Positions 26,343-61,914 of a stretch of DNA of 64,000 nucleotides are shown here, piece by piece. The DNA is from Chrysomallon squamiferum (Eukaryota > Mollusca > Gastropoda > Neomphalida > Peltospiridae): NCBI GenBank assembly GCA_012295275.1, contig CM022676.1, positions 3,050,369 to 3,114,368 on the forward strand, in the 5' to 3' direction. Each line of letters starts with the position of its first letter. Position 1 is the first letter of the stretch. The position numbers were made by a program, and so were the translations under genes. The notes under the pieces were generated by a model, which ran no database searches, was not told the origin of the DNA, and was given only the letters and a program-made list of their open reading frames with translations.

Positions 26343-26853
26343 AACACACATAGAGAAGATTTATCTGACCACAATCCATAATGATAGTACTTATATACAT
26401 TTTATTTCCGAATTAATTCTTATTACCTCAACAAAATATATTTTTAATGTATTTGACTTCACATATGTGTGTGTTTGTGTTTGCCTGTGTGTTCTGTTTT
26501 TCCAAATTTATATTAATTATACAGATACAATATTGAACTGTCTACATCATTTATTTTCAGTTTGTGCCACTAAAGAGTTCACTTTTTACTTAGTAGCGTT
26601 CTGTCTTATACAGGTAGCCAATGAGCCAGAGAAGACATGTTCCAGATTCTCTCACAAAGATAACCAGTAAGAAGGTGTGTATATCGACAGATGCTGAAGC
26701 AACTTGTACGTTGTTTTTTGACAAAGTCCCATACCATATCAAAAGTACATTAAAGGGGAAAAAAGTCTATAGGTATATATACAGGCACAGACTCACATGT
26801 ACATACAGCCGCAATACTAACATAAATTAAATACTCAAAAAAGAACAACAATA

Positions 26854-26859
26854 TTTATT
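26854..26859 (-). terminator. Polyadenylation signal for gene D
   Basis: Minus-strand AATAAA (TTTATT on plus) about 130 bases beyond the gene D stop codon. Confidence 0.4.
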
Positions 26860-26986
26860 GTCTATTCTGTTGATAGTACATTGAAATAACATAAACAAAA
26901 ATCAACATTAACAACTTTAGAAATTAGTAACAGTGTTTTAACATGACTGTAATACTTGTTATGGTTATCTTTCTCTATACAAGGAG

Positions 26987-28078
26987 CTAGATCAACAACA
27001 CATCGATGAGGAGTAAAATGTTGATCAATCTGTGAAAATAGATAAAAAATTATCACCTAAGCAAAGAATGAAGGTAAAAGTAAACTAACAACAAGAACAG
27101 CAACAACAACATCAAAACAAGAGTACTAATAGTAAATAGTTCTTTAAAGTGAGATAGAGATACAAGCATTTATGAGAATCATAGAATGACAGTTTTAAAG
27201 AAGCAATTAATGAATGAATAGATTTAAAAAAAAAAAAAAAAGTATAAAAATATCAGTTTAGAGAATTCCTCACCTTATTATAAAAAATAATTTTATAACG
27301 CATCCAGAATGACCTGCACTTGTAACATCTAAAGTCATAAAAAATAGAAGAAGAAGAAAAATAATAATTAAACAAAACACAAAAAAAAAAAAAAAAAAAA
27401 AAAAAAAAGAAAAGAAAGAAAAAAAAGAAAATAATAAAAATAACAGTGGACAGAAGGCCAGAAAAAGAAAACAAATTCAGAGTGCAGAAAATATTATTTC
27501 ACTGAGAAGAAATATGAACACTATTGTACAAACACATACATATGTGCTTTGCATATTAGATATATTATATTCACCTGGAAACATAATGTCAGGACTGACA
27601 ACATGTAGACCTGCACTTCCTAATGAAGGATGTTTAATTGACAGACTTAACGACATCTTTTTATTGGCAAACTGGTATGGGACTTTGTCAAAAAACAATG
27701 TACAAGTTGCTTCAGCATCTGTCGATTTACACACCTTCTTACTGGTTATCTTTGTGAGAGAATCTGGAACATGCTTCTCCGGCTCATTGGCTACCTGTAT
27801 AAGACAGAACGCTACTAATGAAAAAAGTGAAATCTTTAGTGACACAAACTGAAAATAAATGATGTAGACAGTTCAATATTTTATTTGTATAATTAATATA
27901 AATTTGGAAAAACAGAACACACAGGCAGACACGCACACACACATATACACTGACATAAACATATGTGAGGTCAAATATATTGAAAATATTTTTTGTTGAG
28001 GTAATAAGCATTAATTCGGAAATAAAAGGTACATTATGGATTGTGGTTAGACAAAACCTCTGTGTGTGGGTGTTTATA

Positions 28079-28114
<36 letters not shown>

Positions 28115-28157
28115 TGTGTGTATATATGTATGTATATACAATTTACGTACATATGTA

Positions 28158-28193
<36 letters not shown>

Positions 28194-30661
28194 GAATGCA
28201 TGAATGTATATATGTATGTATATATGTATGCATGGAAAAACATCTGGCTTTCAGACATATGATATCACTGCAGAGTAGTCATCGAACCAATAATCTCCAT
28301 TGATTTCATTTCCAGACCCCGATTCCTTTTAATCAACATGCAGTTTAAATTAACAAACGACTGGTTAAATGGATTATGGTTCGTAAAGATCATCCAGTGA
28401 AGTTCCTAGTTTTGTCCGATTCACCATTTAAACATGTCAGCGATTATGCTTTTAAACCGCTAGAATTCGTTCTCACGTATTCCCTCATTGCTTGAGAACG
28501 CCAGTGGTTGAAAATGTTCAGTCAGGTAGTCAGTGAACAGAAAGAATTGTGGTCAGAGTTTGTGATGGTCAGTGTGACATCTGGATATGCACAAAGCCAG
28601 TGTTCAATAGAAAAAGCTTAGACAATTCCTTATTTACCTCATTTGTATATCTGATAAAATGACAACATCAATTTGATATTCGTTTACAAATGTCATTACC
28701 ATTCAGTTAAACGCTGCATGTTCTCAGCTGTAAGCCAGTTTGAGTGTTATCAGCATATTTCCCTTTACGTTTCTCACTTCTTTCTTTGTCAGCGTAAAAC
28801 GGAAGAATAGAAGTAATTCACCAATTCACTATTATACTGAAGATAGATACTGAATTTTTTTTTTTTTTTTTTTTTTTTAAATAAGGATAACAATGACAAT
28901 AAAACGATTCTAAGCAGGCAGACACAAACCTTGTACTTCCATGTGCAGATAGGCGACTTGTACGTACAGCTACCTGTCACAGACACACTAAATGGAACAT
29001 TTACAGCAGTTAATGATTCCAGCTCATTTTCATTTATTATATACTGAGCTAAAACAGAAAACAGAAGTCATCCAGGCCATTGTTGTCACTACGGACTATG
29101 TACAAATATATATATATAATAAACAGAAAAATATATATATATAAAATATATAAAATATATATATACCTTTAAAACAGAAAAATATTTTATATTTTCAAAT
29201 ATTTTCGTTTTAGGTACACCTTTTTATGATATACAATATAGTTATTTAATGGAATAATTGTGTAAAAAAACACAACTAATAGTAGCTAGAACAAAGAATA
29301 ACAATTAAAATAAATAAAATGTATTACTTCAAATCAGAAACAAATAATTTACCGTAAACTTGCAAATAAAAAGTGTTGCTAACACTTGTATCATAGTGAC
29401 ATGTCCAGTTAGTTTCATCTACAATACGGAGACTGTTTATTGTCAGATTGAAGAGTTTGGAAGTTCCTATGTCACCAGTACATTTACAAGAGTAACCAGA
29501 GAGAGCATTGGCTTGAGCACAGTTTTGCAAGACTAAACATACAGCATATCCATTCCTCACAAATGACATAGGTAAAGTCACGGTGTTCGTCATTGAACAC
29601 TGGAATGAGAAGGTTTGACCGATAATATTGATATTGGCAGAACCCGTTAATTTAAGTAAACCTGCCAAAAAAAAAGAAAAAGAATATATGTAAATAACAT
29701 GAAATGAAAACGATATACTAATAATTTTATTAGTAGTAGTATTTAAATGAAAGGTATTATTAATCTGCACTAATTCTGCATTAATATAGAACAAGTAAAT
29801 GTTAGTAATCTGACAATATTCCAACATATTAAAATAAATAGAACACAGTTTATTTATTTTTTAGGTTTATCTCTGTCTAACGTTATTATCAGTTATAAAT
29901 TTAAAAGTATATATAATTACACTGGCAGCTTCTTCCAAACCAGTCGTAATAAAATGTGTTGTTATTTCTCTGTCAAATGTCAATAGGACTAATTGTACTA
30001 GACTCAAATTATTCATGGTTTTATCAATTTAATTACAGTATCTATTCTGATTTTCTTAGTGAATATTATTGTAATCAAATCGTAATCTAATGACTTTGAA
30101 TTCTAAATATAATAAATAAAATAGTTTTAATATACATGGAATCGGCGTATCAGATGTATTCTGACATCCAGTCCTTATGCTTCAGCAATATCGAAAGGTA
30201 AATTCTATATTTTTTTTCTCGTTGTTTTATTTGTGTTTATGGTCTTTGTTTTTCCTTCTGTTGATGTTTTTGAAGATAATCATATCTCATATTTGTTTTA
30301 ATGTAAATTATTATTAAAATCTCCTAATGATTTCTGATAAAGAATCACATATGTTTCTGCATGTGATAATGCATCCATATCCATCCACGAAAAAAAAAAT
30401 AAGTGTGTATATATTATTTTATTTGTGTGTACATTACCTTAATGATGAATGATGAATGTGAAATAATTTAGATGTTAAGTATTCCTACTAATATGATGCA
30501 GATTTCTTTGTAAACATAGCCGTATACTTATTAAATAATTCTGTATAGAACAGTTTGTCCCTATCAGTAAAAAACTATCGTATAAAGATAATACCTGAAG
30601 TCGTATCGAGTCCGCTGAACAATAATGCTAATACGAAAGACAGTGACGTGGCTTGTGACAT
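26987..30661 (-). CDS. Gene D: Ig plus split Ig-like domain, hydrophobic tail
   Basis: Six exons: 30595-30661 (signal, MSQATSLSFVLALLFSGL), 29353-29661 (six-Cys Ig), 28930-29048 and 27575-27794 (one Ig-like domain split by an intron in phase 0), 27274-27328 and 26987-27029 (tail). They sum to 813 nt, exactly 270 residues plus stop, all with GT/AG sites. The Ig exon shows TFSFQC, VCLVLQNC, YSCKC and NWTC. The split domain shows SCTYKSPICTWKYK, VCKSTDAEATCTLFF and SLSLSIKHPSLGSAGLHV. The tail (VIKLFFII, then RLINILLLIDVLLI) runs hydrophobic to the stop; GPI or tail anchoring is inferred. An acceptor at 30693-30694 indicates a 5' UTR intron. Gene H is its broken inverted copy. Function unknown. 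Confidence 0.85.
28076..28240. repeat. TATG / TG / TA compound repeat
   Basis: TATG units, a TG run and a TA run in the gene D intron between the split-Ig exons. The Tyr/Cys/Val open frames on both strands here are repeat artefacts. Confidence 0.9.
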
Positions 30662-30879
30662 GGTTGAATTAATTCTTTCTTTTTCTGAATCCCTGAATAT
30701 AATCACGTGAGATTTGAAAATTTCTGTAACCTTTACCTGAATTTGACGGTGTAAATGTTAAATGGTATCGTTACCGAAATGTGGGATAACTAAATGATCC
30801 AAATTGTATATTCACAATGAAACTTTTTGTATTCTAACCGTTTGCCGAGAAGAAAGAAAACAAAACAATAATTTCAAAA

Positions 30880-31190
30880 TTTAGTATGGGAGATAACTCT
30901 CTCGGCATTTCGTGTGCTTAAAAGGAAAACAACGTCTTATTACAGCTATTCAACCGGATTCGGATACAAAAATTTGATAAAAATTCATAACATTTCGAAT
31001 GTAGCCCAGCGGCTGGCCGTTTCGATCCGAAAGTTATTCAAAAGTTAGTTGTTTGATGGAAGAGCATAAAAGCTTTTCTTGTCATGTGGTTAATATAAGA
31101 CAGAAGTACATGGTGGTGTTGTAGTCATTTTAATTATTATTCCACTGGGACCGCTGATGTTGTTGACAAGGATCGTTATGTAATTACTCC
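30880..31190 (-). promoter_or_regulatory. Conserved upstream block of gene D
   Basis: About 220-530 bases upstream of the gene D start. Contains tatgggagataactctctcg, the ttcaaccggattcgg segment, gtttcgatccgaaa and gttgttgacaaggatcg, matching the blocks near H (inverted), E (same orientation) and 17090. Probable promoter region; no TATA box was singled out. Confidence 0.5.
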
Positions 31191-31298
31191 TTCAACTGGG
31201 TATTCAACAGGTTTGCTTCTGTTTGTTTTGTTTGTTAATTTCCTTCTTTTTTGTTTGTTTGCTGTTGTTTATTTATTGATTTAGTTAGTTAGTTTTTA

Positions 31299-31335
<37 letters not shown>

Positions 31336-31708
31336 GTTGTTGTTGTTGTTGTTGTTATTGTTTTGTTGCAGTTTTTGTTTTAATATTGTCTGCATTTGTT
31401 TTATTTTATTTTATTTATTTGTTTATTTATTTATTTATTTAACTTCTCGGATTTTGTTTCTTTGAGAGAGCTTCATTCTTATTAGTTTTCTTTTTTTTGT
31501 AACAGTTTTTTTTATTAACAACAAATAAATAAATAAATGTTTGTATCCTGCACCTGTACAGTGTGAAAAACTGTACACGATCTCCTGGTCAATGTCGTTT
31601 TTCCAGATGACCAGCTTGGAGAGGTCAAACTCTCTCACGTATAATTCTTAATAACTGTATATTCTTTTTTTTTTTAATATTAACATGTGTTCACATTTTA
31701 ACAAATGA
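31191..31708. other. T-rich spacer upstream of gene D
   Basis: T-rich, with ATT and GTT runs at 31300-31360 and TTTA runs to 31440. An open frame on the minus strand at 31435-31638 has no recognisable domain and no support. Confidence 0.5.
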
Positions 31709-32275
31709 TTACATGGAAATATATTGAGATATCTCGTATACTTTACCTTGAATACCATTTCTCGCATTTAATAATACAGGATCGTTATATTCAAATATAT
31801 AAAGATATACATCTCCAATTTTGTTAACATTACAAAGATGACAGTTTCTGTATTCACTTATAAAATTAAATCGTTCTCTTTTCAGTAGCATAATTCATAA
31901 CAGAGTTTCTAAGTTTATCAATCCTTTCAGAAACAACTGTAAGATCATTTTCCAGTTTCAATTGATTTCTCAGTTAATAAGCGTTGAAGACGTTTCAGTT
32001 TCAATTTTTTACATTTCTAAAGACGGATTATGTAGTACTTTAGACACCGTTTCGCGTATCCAGTAAACATGATCAAAGAAGTGAAATGTCCACATATAAT
32101 TACGTTAATCCAGAATCGTCAAAGATATTTTTCACGAATTCGTCCCAAGGAGAATTGAGAACATGTATTAAATAATACATAATACCAAATATTAGATTCC
32201 CTACTGGGTTATCATTCATACTTTTATAGAAATACAAATCGGATATAGTCTAAGTTCATCACAGGCCACAAAATC
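31709..32275 (-). pseudogene. LINE (non-LTR retrotransposon) C-terminal remnant
   Basis: Read on the minus strand from 32275, interrupted by stops, fragments follow the order seen at the end of many animal LINE reverse-transcriptase proteins: ACDELRLYPICISIKV (the usual E-L-G-R-Y-P-L motif), LLGTNS, a tryptophan-rich part YMWTFHFFDHVYWIRETV, and finally NCHLCNVNKIGDVYLYIFE, which matches the C-x-x-C...IGDE-x-H...C terminal motif with its His and last Cys lost. Many stops and no intact frame: an old truncated insertion. The exact clade cannot be named from this piece. Confidence 0.65.
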
Positions 32276-32949
32276 AGGGATACATTTATCAACACCTAGC
32301 AAACATTTACGGAATTTCTATTAACTGCACAAGTGTAAAATTCCCTATTTTACAACCAGACACTAACTTTCTTAGCTATAGGTATGTACATAGCTTTCAT
32401 TGGTGTGTAGTTGTTTAACATTGTAACTGAATTACTTGTTTGTTTTTGTTTTGTTTTTGTTTGTTTTTGGTTTTTTTTAACATGCGGTGATTTTCATTTA
32501 TACATGCTAAATCAAAATAATAAAATTTGAAATTAAATAGTTTTCACCATTCCACTGCTATTTATTGCTGTTGTGCAGTGTGCAATTACTTGTAATGTTA
32601 TTGCTCGAGTTAACAGCCTTCACTGAGATAACTTAATCATTTCTTGTTCTTGAGTTAACAAGCTTCAATAAGATAACTTCATTTTCTATAATTTTTATTT
32701 TAACAAAATGAACACTAGAAATGAGAAAGAGAGAGAAACAAACATTTGTGTGATATCCGAGAAGCTGTCATCAGTGAGAAATAATTAAAAGATTTAAAAT
32801 TGGTTATAAATCCTTGGAAACTGAAGAGGCTGAATGTATATCAGTTGCTGCTTCTTACAATCACAGAGACCAGACAACAAAAGTCTGTCCAAAAATTGCT
32901 TTTGATTAAAAACTTAGTCTAAATGTAGCATATTTTTATTTATTTATTA

Positions 32950-33240
32950 TTATTTTTCATATATTATTTTTTTTCCCCTGACATAAAATTAATTTAAAAT
33001 TGAAGCTAATGATATGGACTACAAAATACACAGCACTGTGGCTCTGTGTATGTCCCACAGTTTCCACTTTCCAAATAATAACATCTCTAATTGTAAACAT
33101 GAATGATTTTTTTTTCTGCATTTATTATTTTGACCCTGAAATAAAATTAATTTAAAATTGAGGTAAAGATATCGGCTACAAAATACACACCACTGTGGCT
33201 ATATTTATATACCCATAGATATCAAGTTGCAAATAAATGT
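32950..33240. repeat. Imperfect tandem repeat, about 125-base unit
   Basis: Two copies sharing ataaaattaatttaaaattg followed by a tggctacaaaatacacaccactgtgg-like stretch, at about 32985-33060 and 33135-33205, each preceded by T-rich sequence ending in tattattttgaccctga or similar. Confidence 0.65.
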
Positions 33241-33659
33241 AAACATGTTTGTTGTGTTGTTAGATCGCACTATTTCAGTTTTTACGTTTCTCTAGAAAAT
33301 GTGGGGAAAATAACAATAAAGAACTAAGACACATTTATTGTTCTTTATAAGGTTTACTATGTATTAATAAGATTGTTTTTGCAGACTAGTCTCGTTTCAA
33401 ACAGTTTGACAACAACTTTAGAATCACAATGTTAAAGAAAAAAGATTGTATCACTGGAAAAAAAAAAAAAAAAAAAAATAAAATAAAATAAAATAAAATA
33501 AATTTGTTTTTCAATTAATGAAAATTTTATACTGCAGACAATAAGTGTATTCGTATTACATTGGACTAAGTGTATATTTCATGGAATTCTTTATAGTCCA
33601 GGTAATTATAAAATAAAGTTTAGCTTTCTTCCACATTTGGCGATATAAATACATTTAAC

Positions 33660-33662
33660 ACA

Positions 33663-33748
<86 letters not shown>

Positions 33749-33760
33749 AGAGAGATAGAA
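33660..33760. repeat. (CA)n(GA)n microsatellite
   Basis: About 20 bases of CA followed by about 75 bases of GA with one interruption at 33729. Confidence 0.95.
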
Positions 33761-34043
33761 CTCTCAGGAGAATAAACTGAATACCAAAACATCTACATTA
33801 AAGTGGAAAAAGGTGATCAGACACATACATCCACACACACACACAGACACATACAAACAATACTAACACATCAATAATTAGTTATATTAACAATATTTAC
33901 TATTTCAGTCTTGCTCCTAGTACATTGAAATAACATAAAAATATCAATAGCAACAATTTTAGAAATTAGTGTTTTGAAATGACCGCAGCATACTAAAATC
34001 TGACTGGAATACTTTTGATGGTTTTCTTTCTCTGCACAAGGAG

Positions 34044-49188
<15,145 letters not shown>

Positions 49189-49394
49189 GGCTGCGTTAAT
49201 TGTACGTCATTTACCTGAAACGCGGAATTAATCGGGTGAAATTTGAATAAAGATTGTTACTATGAGTTGAGTTTCACAGTAAATGTTAAAATAGTTTCAT
49301 TAACAAAATACAAGGTGCATAAATAATCCAAATATGATATACATTTTGAAGCGTGATGAATTTTTACACAGATAAAAAATATAACCGAAAATTT

Positions 49395-49700
49395 TAAAAT
49401 ATACTATGGGAGATAACTCTCTTGGCATTACATATTCTTAAAAAGAAAAGTACGTCATAATATGGGTATTGAACCGGATTCGTATGCTTAAATTTAAGAA
49501 GAATTCATAATACTTCTTATGTACATCACCGGTTGGCGTTTTCGATCCGAAATTCATTTAAAAGTTATCTATCGAATGTGAACACCATAAAACCTATTCT
49601 TGTCATTCAGTTAAAATAATACGGAACTGCACGGCGCTGTTATAGTCAGTTTAATTTGTTTTCGATTAGGACAGCTGGTGTTGTTGACCGGGTTCTGGTG
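49395..49700 (-). promoter_or_regulatory. Conserved upstream block of gene E
   Basis: Contains ctatgggagataactctctt, the gaaccggattcg segment, gttttcgatccgaaattcat and tggtgttgttgaccgggttc, matching the blocks of D and H at a similar distance from the start codon. Confidence 0.5.
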
Positions 49701-50026
49701 TTCAACAAGGTAGTTTTTTTTTTTTTTTTTTTCGGGGGTGAGATGTTTGTTAGTTTTCTTCTTCTTCTTTCTTTCTGTTCGTTTTTTTTTTTTTTTTCTT
49801 TATGTTCGTTATTTTTCTTTCTTTCTTTTTATTTATTTAATTATTTCAGATCTTGTTTTCTGTTTTTTTTTATTTGTTTGTAGTTGTTAGGTGTTTTTTC
49901 TTGGTTTTGTTAGATGTGCTTTAGTTTGGTCTTGGGGGATTTTGTTTATTTGGGTGGGATCGGTTTTATTTATTTATTTATTTATTTTTTATCAACTATA
50001 ACCCATTGACTCCAGCCTCCGTAAAC

Positions 50027-50063
<37 letters not shown>

Positions 50064-50284
50064 GTTGTTGTTGTTGTTGTTCTTGTTGTTGTTCTGGTTG
50101 TGGTTTTTATTATTGCTATTACTATTAGTACTACTACTACTACTACTACTACTACTACAACTACTACTTGTTATACTACTACTGCTGCTGCTGCTGTTAT
50201 TATTGTTGTCATTGTGAATTTTGATATATTAGTATTATTGTTGTTGTTATTATTAGGATTTTTGATTCAGACAGACCAAATAAA

Positions 50285-50318
<34 letters not shown>

Positions 50319-50981
50319 GTAGTAGAGTTGATACACGTAATTCAATTCAGCTAATAGCCATTGGTGATTTTACAGGTAGATTCTGAAAATTTGAATTTAG
50401 TTAGAAGATAAATTTTTAATGAACAATATATGCATCAATAACTATTAACACATATTGAAATTAACTACTCAAAAGCAACTTTATTTATCTAATACCAGCG
50501 TGTATATCATTTTCATTGTGCGTGTGTCGTTTTGCGGGGGGTTTTGTGGGGGGTTATTATATTTATGAAGTAGTAGATTTATGAATATTCTTTAACCTCT
50601 TCATATCTGTCACTCTGGACAGTGATTATCTCGTCTCGGCAAAGTTATTCTCTATTATCAAACAGAAATTATTAAGAACTGTATGTTTTATTTTAACTGT
50701 TTGTTGTATCAAAATAGTACGTTATAATTATAATGAGGTTAGACTTACAATCTCCACCATTTTCGATTATTAGACAGCTAAACAGATCGTTATGCAAAAA
50801 CTAGGATATATAGCACCAAGCAAGAACAAAAAAAAAAAAAAAAAATAAAAAAAATAGGTGACGTAAACTCACAAAATGATCTAATTTAGGTTACCTCATT
50901 ACGTCATCATTTTAGCTGCGAGACTCACGTTACAGAAATCGAATCGTTCAGGCTATAGAGAGGTGTGTTTTGCATACAATG

Positions 50982-51037
<56 letters not shown>

Positions 51038-51950
51038 TTTCGTTTCTTCTACTTGCGGTAATAGAAGCGTTTGCCGTTGAGTAAAGGAAATTATGTCGAA
51101 TAGGCAAGAAGAGTCCTGAACAGGAAAGTTTTAATCAGCTGTGACAAACTCGCATTTCAAATCAAAGTTAGTCTTCCATGTTTAATCTAATACTTATTAT
51201 CCTTGTGGAATGATAACTTTGAGTCTCGACAATACTTTTTCTCCAATATCAAACTCAGATTAAATAGAAATGAACTTAATTATTCATTGTTTTGTGTGTG
51301 TGTGTGCGTGTGTGTATGCGTGTGTGTATGTGTGTGTGTGTCTTTCTCTATGCCTTTATGTCCTACAACAACTATAAAGAGTAGCAAGATTTGATGACTA
51401 CTTTAATTTATATATTTTCGTTCACTAATAGACACATCTCCAGTGGTCTAAACCATTTTGAAAAATGGTTTTCATTTTAAAAATAGCAAATGAAGTTTTG
51501 TTATTTAAGAATTGTTTTGTTTTTAATGTATAGTTCTGATAGATAAAAAACCCAAAATAAAAACAAAACAAAAAAAAGCATTATACCCGTTAATCTACTA
51601 TTCTCGAAAAGTGTGAATTGAGTTCTATAATAGTTTATTTTTTTAATTATTACTTAGGATTACATGGTAAAAAGAAAGTACTAGTTTCTGTCAAAATCAA
51701 AAGGTAAAGCAGTTCGTCCGAGTCTCAATGCATTCGGCATTTTAACCTTCAAAAGATAAAGCTAATTTCTTAAGATAGCAACCAGTTATTCATTGTGTCT
51801 GAGAGTGTGTTTGTGTGTATGTGTTTGAGTATGTGTTTTATAGATATACATACATTATCCTCAGTTAACTTACAATTACTTGAATAATTCAATTAAGCTA
51901 AAATGTCACTTTTTCATAAATTATACCTTTAATATATTTTCGTATTTCAG
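49701..51950. other. Spacer between divergent genes E and F
   Basis: No gene. T-rich to 49990, then ATT, GTT, CTA and CTG trinucleotide runs to 50310, an (ATT)n at 50986-51035 and a (TG)n tract at 51293-51341. From about 50760 the sequence matches that upstream of gene G (60620 onward), so this is the F/G upstream region and probably holds a non-coding first exon. Confidence 0.6.
50859..50906. promoter_or_regulatory. Paired inverted TGACGTAA sites upstream of F
   Basis: TGACGTAA at 50859-50866 and its reverse complement TTACGTCA at 50899-50906. Gene G has the same pair at 60724-60731 and 60767-60774 with similar spacing and flanks. These are bZIP (ATF/CREB-like) half-palindromes; conservation in a diverging region suggests control elements. 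Confidence 0.45.
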
Positions 51951-51984
51951 AATGAACGTCACAGAAAAGAAAAAATAGAAGATC

Positions 51985-59440
<7,456 letters not shown>

Positions 59441-59672
59441 GCTGTAGTCGAAGATGTATATTATTTTAATCACCATAGCCATGACTGTTTTTGTAAATAG
59501 ATACATAGATGGATAGAGAGATAGATTTACATATCTAGACAGAAAGATAGGTAGATCATACATACATCCATAAAATCATACGTTGATATACATATAAAAA
59601 GCTCACATACATTCATACATATTAACATATATACAAACGTATACACACACATATATATATACATATATATAT

Positions 59673-59712
<40 letters not shown>

Positions 59713-60260
59713 ATGTATACGTATATATATATAAATACATACGTAAAAATATACATGAGTGTGCATGTGCATGAGCTAGGGTGTTTGTGTGTGAACTTTA
59801 ATTAACTGTCACGAATCACGCTGCCATAAACAAGATGAATGTGCCATATGCTTTTCATTATCATCATCATCACTGTTGTTGCTTTTCATTTTGTTACTGT
59901 TTTTATTATCCTCTAAAATGTAACACAAGGTTCTGTGTTCGTTAAAAGGAATCATATTTAATGAGCATTTCCAAAGAAAACAAATTACATTTCAACAAAT
60001 ACTAAAAATACAATTTTATGAAAACGTTCAACAGGAAAACAACAGTGCAAAATGAGACTCGCAACATTTCTAAACTAAATCAAAGGTATACTAAAATCTA
60101 GCACTGAAATTATGTAGTAAGTAATGTTGTACATTATAATTTGGATGATTTATATTAAGTTTTCAAAAATATATAGTAAAAGAAACCCCCCAAAACAAGA
60201 TATCAAACAAATGTACTACAATAATACTATGTCTTTATCTAATACACTATGTATTCATTG

Positions 60261-60266
60261 AATAAA
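60261..60266 (+). terminator. Candidate polyadenylation signal for gene F
   Basis: AATAAA about 820 bases after the F stop, in attgaataaagtgtcttg, a context typical of transcript ends. Confidence 0.35.
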
Positions 60267-60723
60267 GTGTCTTGTATGCTGATATGTGTTAGTTCCATTA
60301 TATCATTTAATAGAGATTAATTGAACTCAATAATTCATTGATCGTTTATTTACTACTATAGCTATTGCAATTGCTCCTACCACTATCGTTTTTGCTTTCG
60401 CTACTATTATTATTTGCTTCCACAACTATTATTATTTTATTATTATTATTACCACTGCTGCTATTATTAATAACGTCACTAATGTTGCTACCGCTGTGGT
60501 TACAATGGTTACAACTAATACTACTTATGTTAAAGATAATACACTCAACTCTTCCTCTCCTCCTACTGTTATGAATACTAGGTTTACTACTGCTAGTGTG
60601 AGTGTGTTTGTTGGACAATCACTATCGTTAAACAGATCGTTATGAATAAACTTGGAAATACTGCACCGAGCGAGAACACATCAAGAAAAGAAGAAGAAAA
60701 AAAAAAAAGACGGTCGAAATAGA

Positions 60724-60774
60724 TGACGTAAAACAACAAAACGATCTAAAATTTAGGCGACATTTATTACGTCA
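60724..60774. promoter_or_regulatory. Paired inverted TGACGTAA sites upstream of G
   Basis: TGACGTAA at 60724-60731 and TTACGTCA at 60767-60774, matching the pair upstream of gene F and about 0.9 kb before the G signal exon. Confidence 0.45.
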
Positions 60775-60842
60775 TCATTTTAGCAGCGATAGTCATATTA
60801 CAAACATGAGGTGCAGGTTTTGCATCAAATAAGCACCAATTA

Positions 60843-60895
<53 letters not shown>

Positions 60896-61662
60896 TTTTA
60901 TTAGTTAGTTTTTGTTCATTCACTTGCAGTAATAGAAGCGTTTGGCGTTGACTAAAGGAAATAATGTCCAATATGTAAGAAGAGTCTTCAACAGGAAGGT
61001 TTTAATCAGCTATGTCGAACTCGCATTTCAAATCAAAGTTAGTTATCACTGTATAACCTAATAATTATTATCAATACGGTTAAATAGAAATTACAATGTC
61101 AGTTTATCAATTGAATAGAAATGAATGTTTTAAATTAATTATTAATTGTATATGTGTGTGTGTCTGTCTGCTCTCTGTCTGTCCTACAACTATAAACTGC
61201 AGACAGAATTGACGAGTCCATTAATTTATATATTTTCTTTCACTAATTGATATATTCTAAGTCACATCTTCAATAGACTAGATCATTTTGAAAACATTTT
61301 TCATTTTAAACATAATAAATAATTTTTGTTATTTAAGTGTTTGTTTTGTATAATTCTTGTAGGCCAAAACAACAACCATTTAAATTTTTTTATTATTTAG
61401 TATTTGAGGATAAAAAGAAATTACTGGTTCTTGTCAGATCGCCATTTTAAGCTTCATAAGATAAATGTGTCTGTGACCGTGTTTGTGTGTATGTGTTTGA
61501 GTGTGTTCTTTATATATCGATACTTTAACCTCAGTTAACTTATAATTACTTAAATAAATAAATGAAGATAAAATACATCTTTTTCATTAATTATATCTTT
61601 AATATATTTGGTTGATTTTCATTTTCAGATTAAACGTAACAGAAAATTGGAAATAGAAAATC

Positions 61663-61871
61663 ATGGTACTTGTGATTTTCATTTTGATTGGCATTAGAAC
61701 CATTCAAGTTGCAACAGGTCAGTTTTATATTCTCATTTCAAAGTTATTTACTTTTATTTATTCATTTACTTATTTACTTATTTTTATTTATTTATTTATT
61801 TAATTGTCTATTAGTTTCTTTCTTTATTTTGGTTTTTATTATTTTTATTTTTGTTAGTTTATTTTTTATTA

Positions 61872-61914
<43 letters not shown>

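Larger units (their letters stand above)
24711..26736 (+). pseudogene. Gene H: decayed Ig-family gene, inverted partner of gene D
   Basis: The signal exon is intact at 24711-24765 (MSLTFILALFFSGFNTISG, GTATT donor), preceded by an acceptor at 24661-24664. The Ig exon is reduced to its last ~55 bases (to 25656), shifted in frame but still ending SSNDFYLRVYG before GTAAGT; a long (TG)n at 25499-25551 sits where the rest should be, so the loss probably involved that repeat. The split-Ig second exon begins at 26614 (VANEPEK) with an extra A near 26634 compared with D, which breaks the frame, and it stops matching near 26736. The first split-Ig exon and the tail exons are missing. Introns still match D and E closely. 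Confidence 0.8.
32276..34043. other. Spacer between the LINE remnant and gene E 3' end
   Basis: No gene found. Holds a ~50-base duplicated segment near 32600-32690 (gagttaacagccttcactga / gagttaacaagcttcaataa), an imperfect tandem repeat at 32950-33240, a poly-A/AAAAT run at 33458-33500, and a (CA)n(GA)n tract at 33660-33760. Sequence from about 33780 matches the 3' flank of gene D. Confidence 0.6.
59441..61628. other. Spacer between genes F and G
   Basis: 3' flank of F with TA/TATG repeats at 59640-59720, then the upstream region of G from about 60620, which repeats that of F. Trinucleotide runs at 60400-60500 and 60850-60895. No gene seen. Confidence 0.6.

Noticed and set aside
26862-27056. 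Minus-strand frame beginning IDQHFTPHRCVVDLAPC as the coding frame of the last gene D exon
   Set aside because: The upstream exon ends in phase 2, which selects the frame LINILLLIDVLLI; that frame also matches the tails of X, E and A. The alternative frame is noted as a possible ancestral one.
31435-31638. Minus-strand frame of 67 residues
   Set aside because: No family, no splice context and its second half is low-complexity; not supported.
33660-33760. CRISPR-like array or satellite array
   Set aside because: It is a plain dinucleotide run in eukaryotic DNA; there are no regular spacers anywhere in the window.
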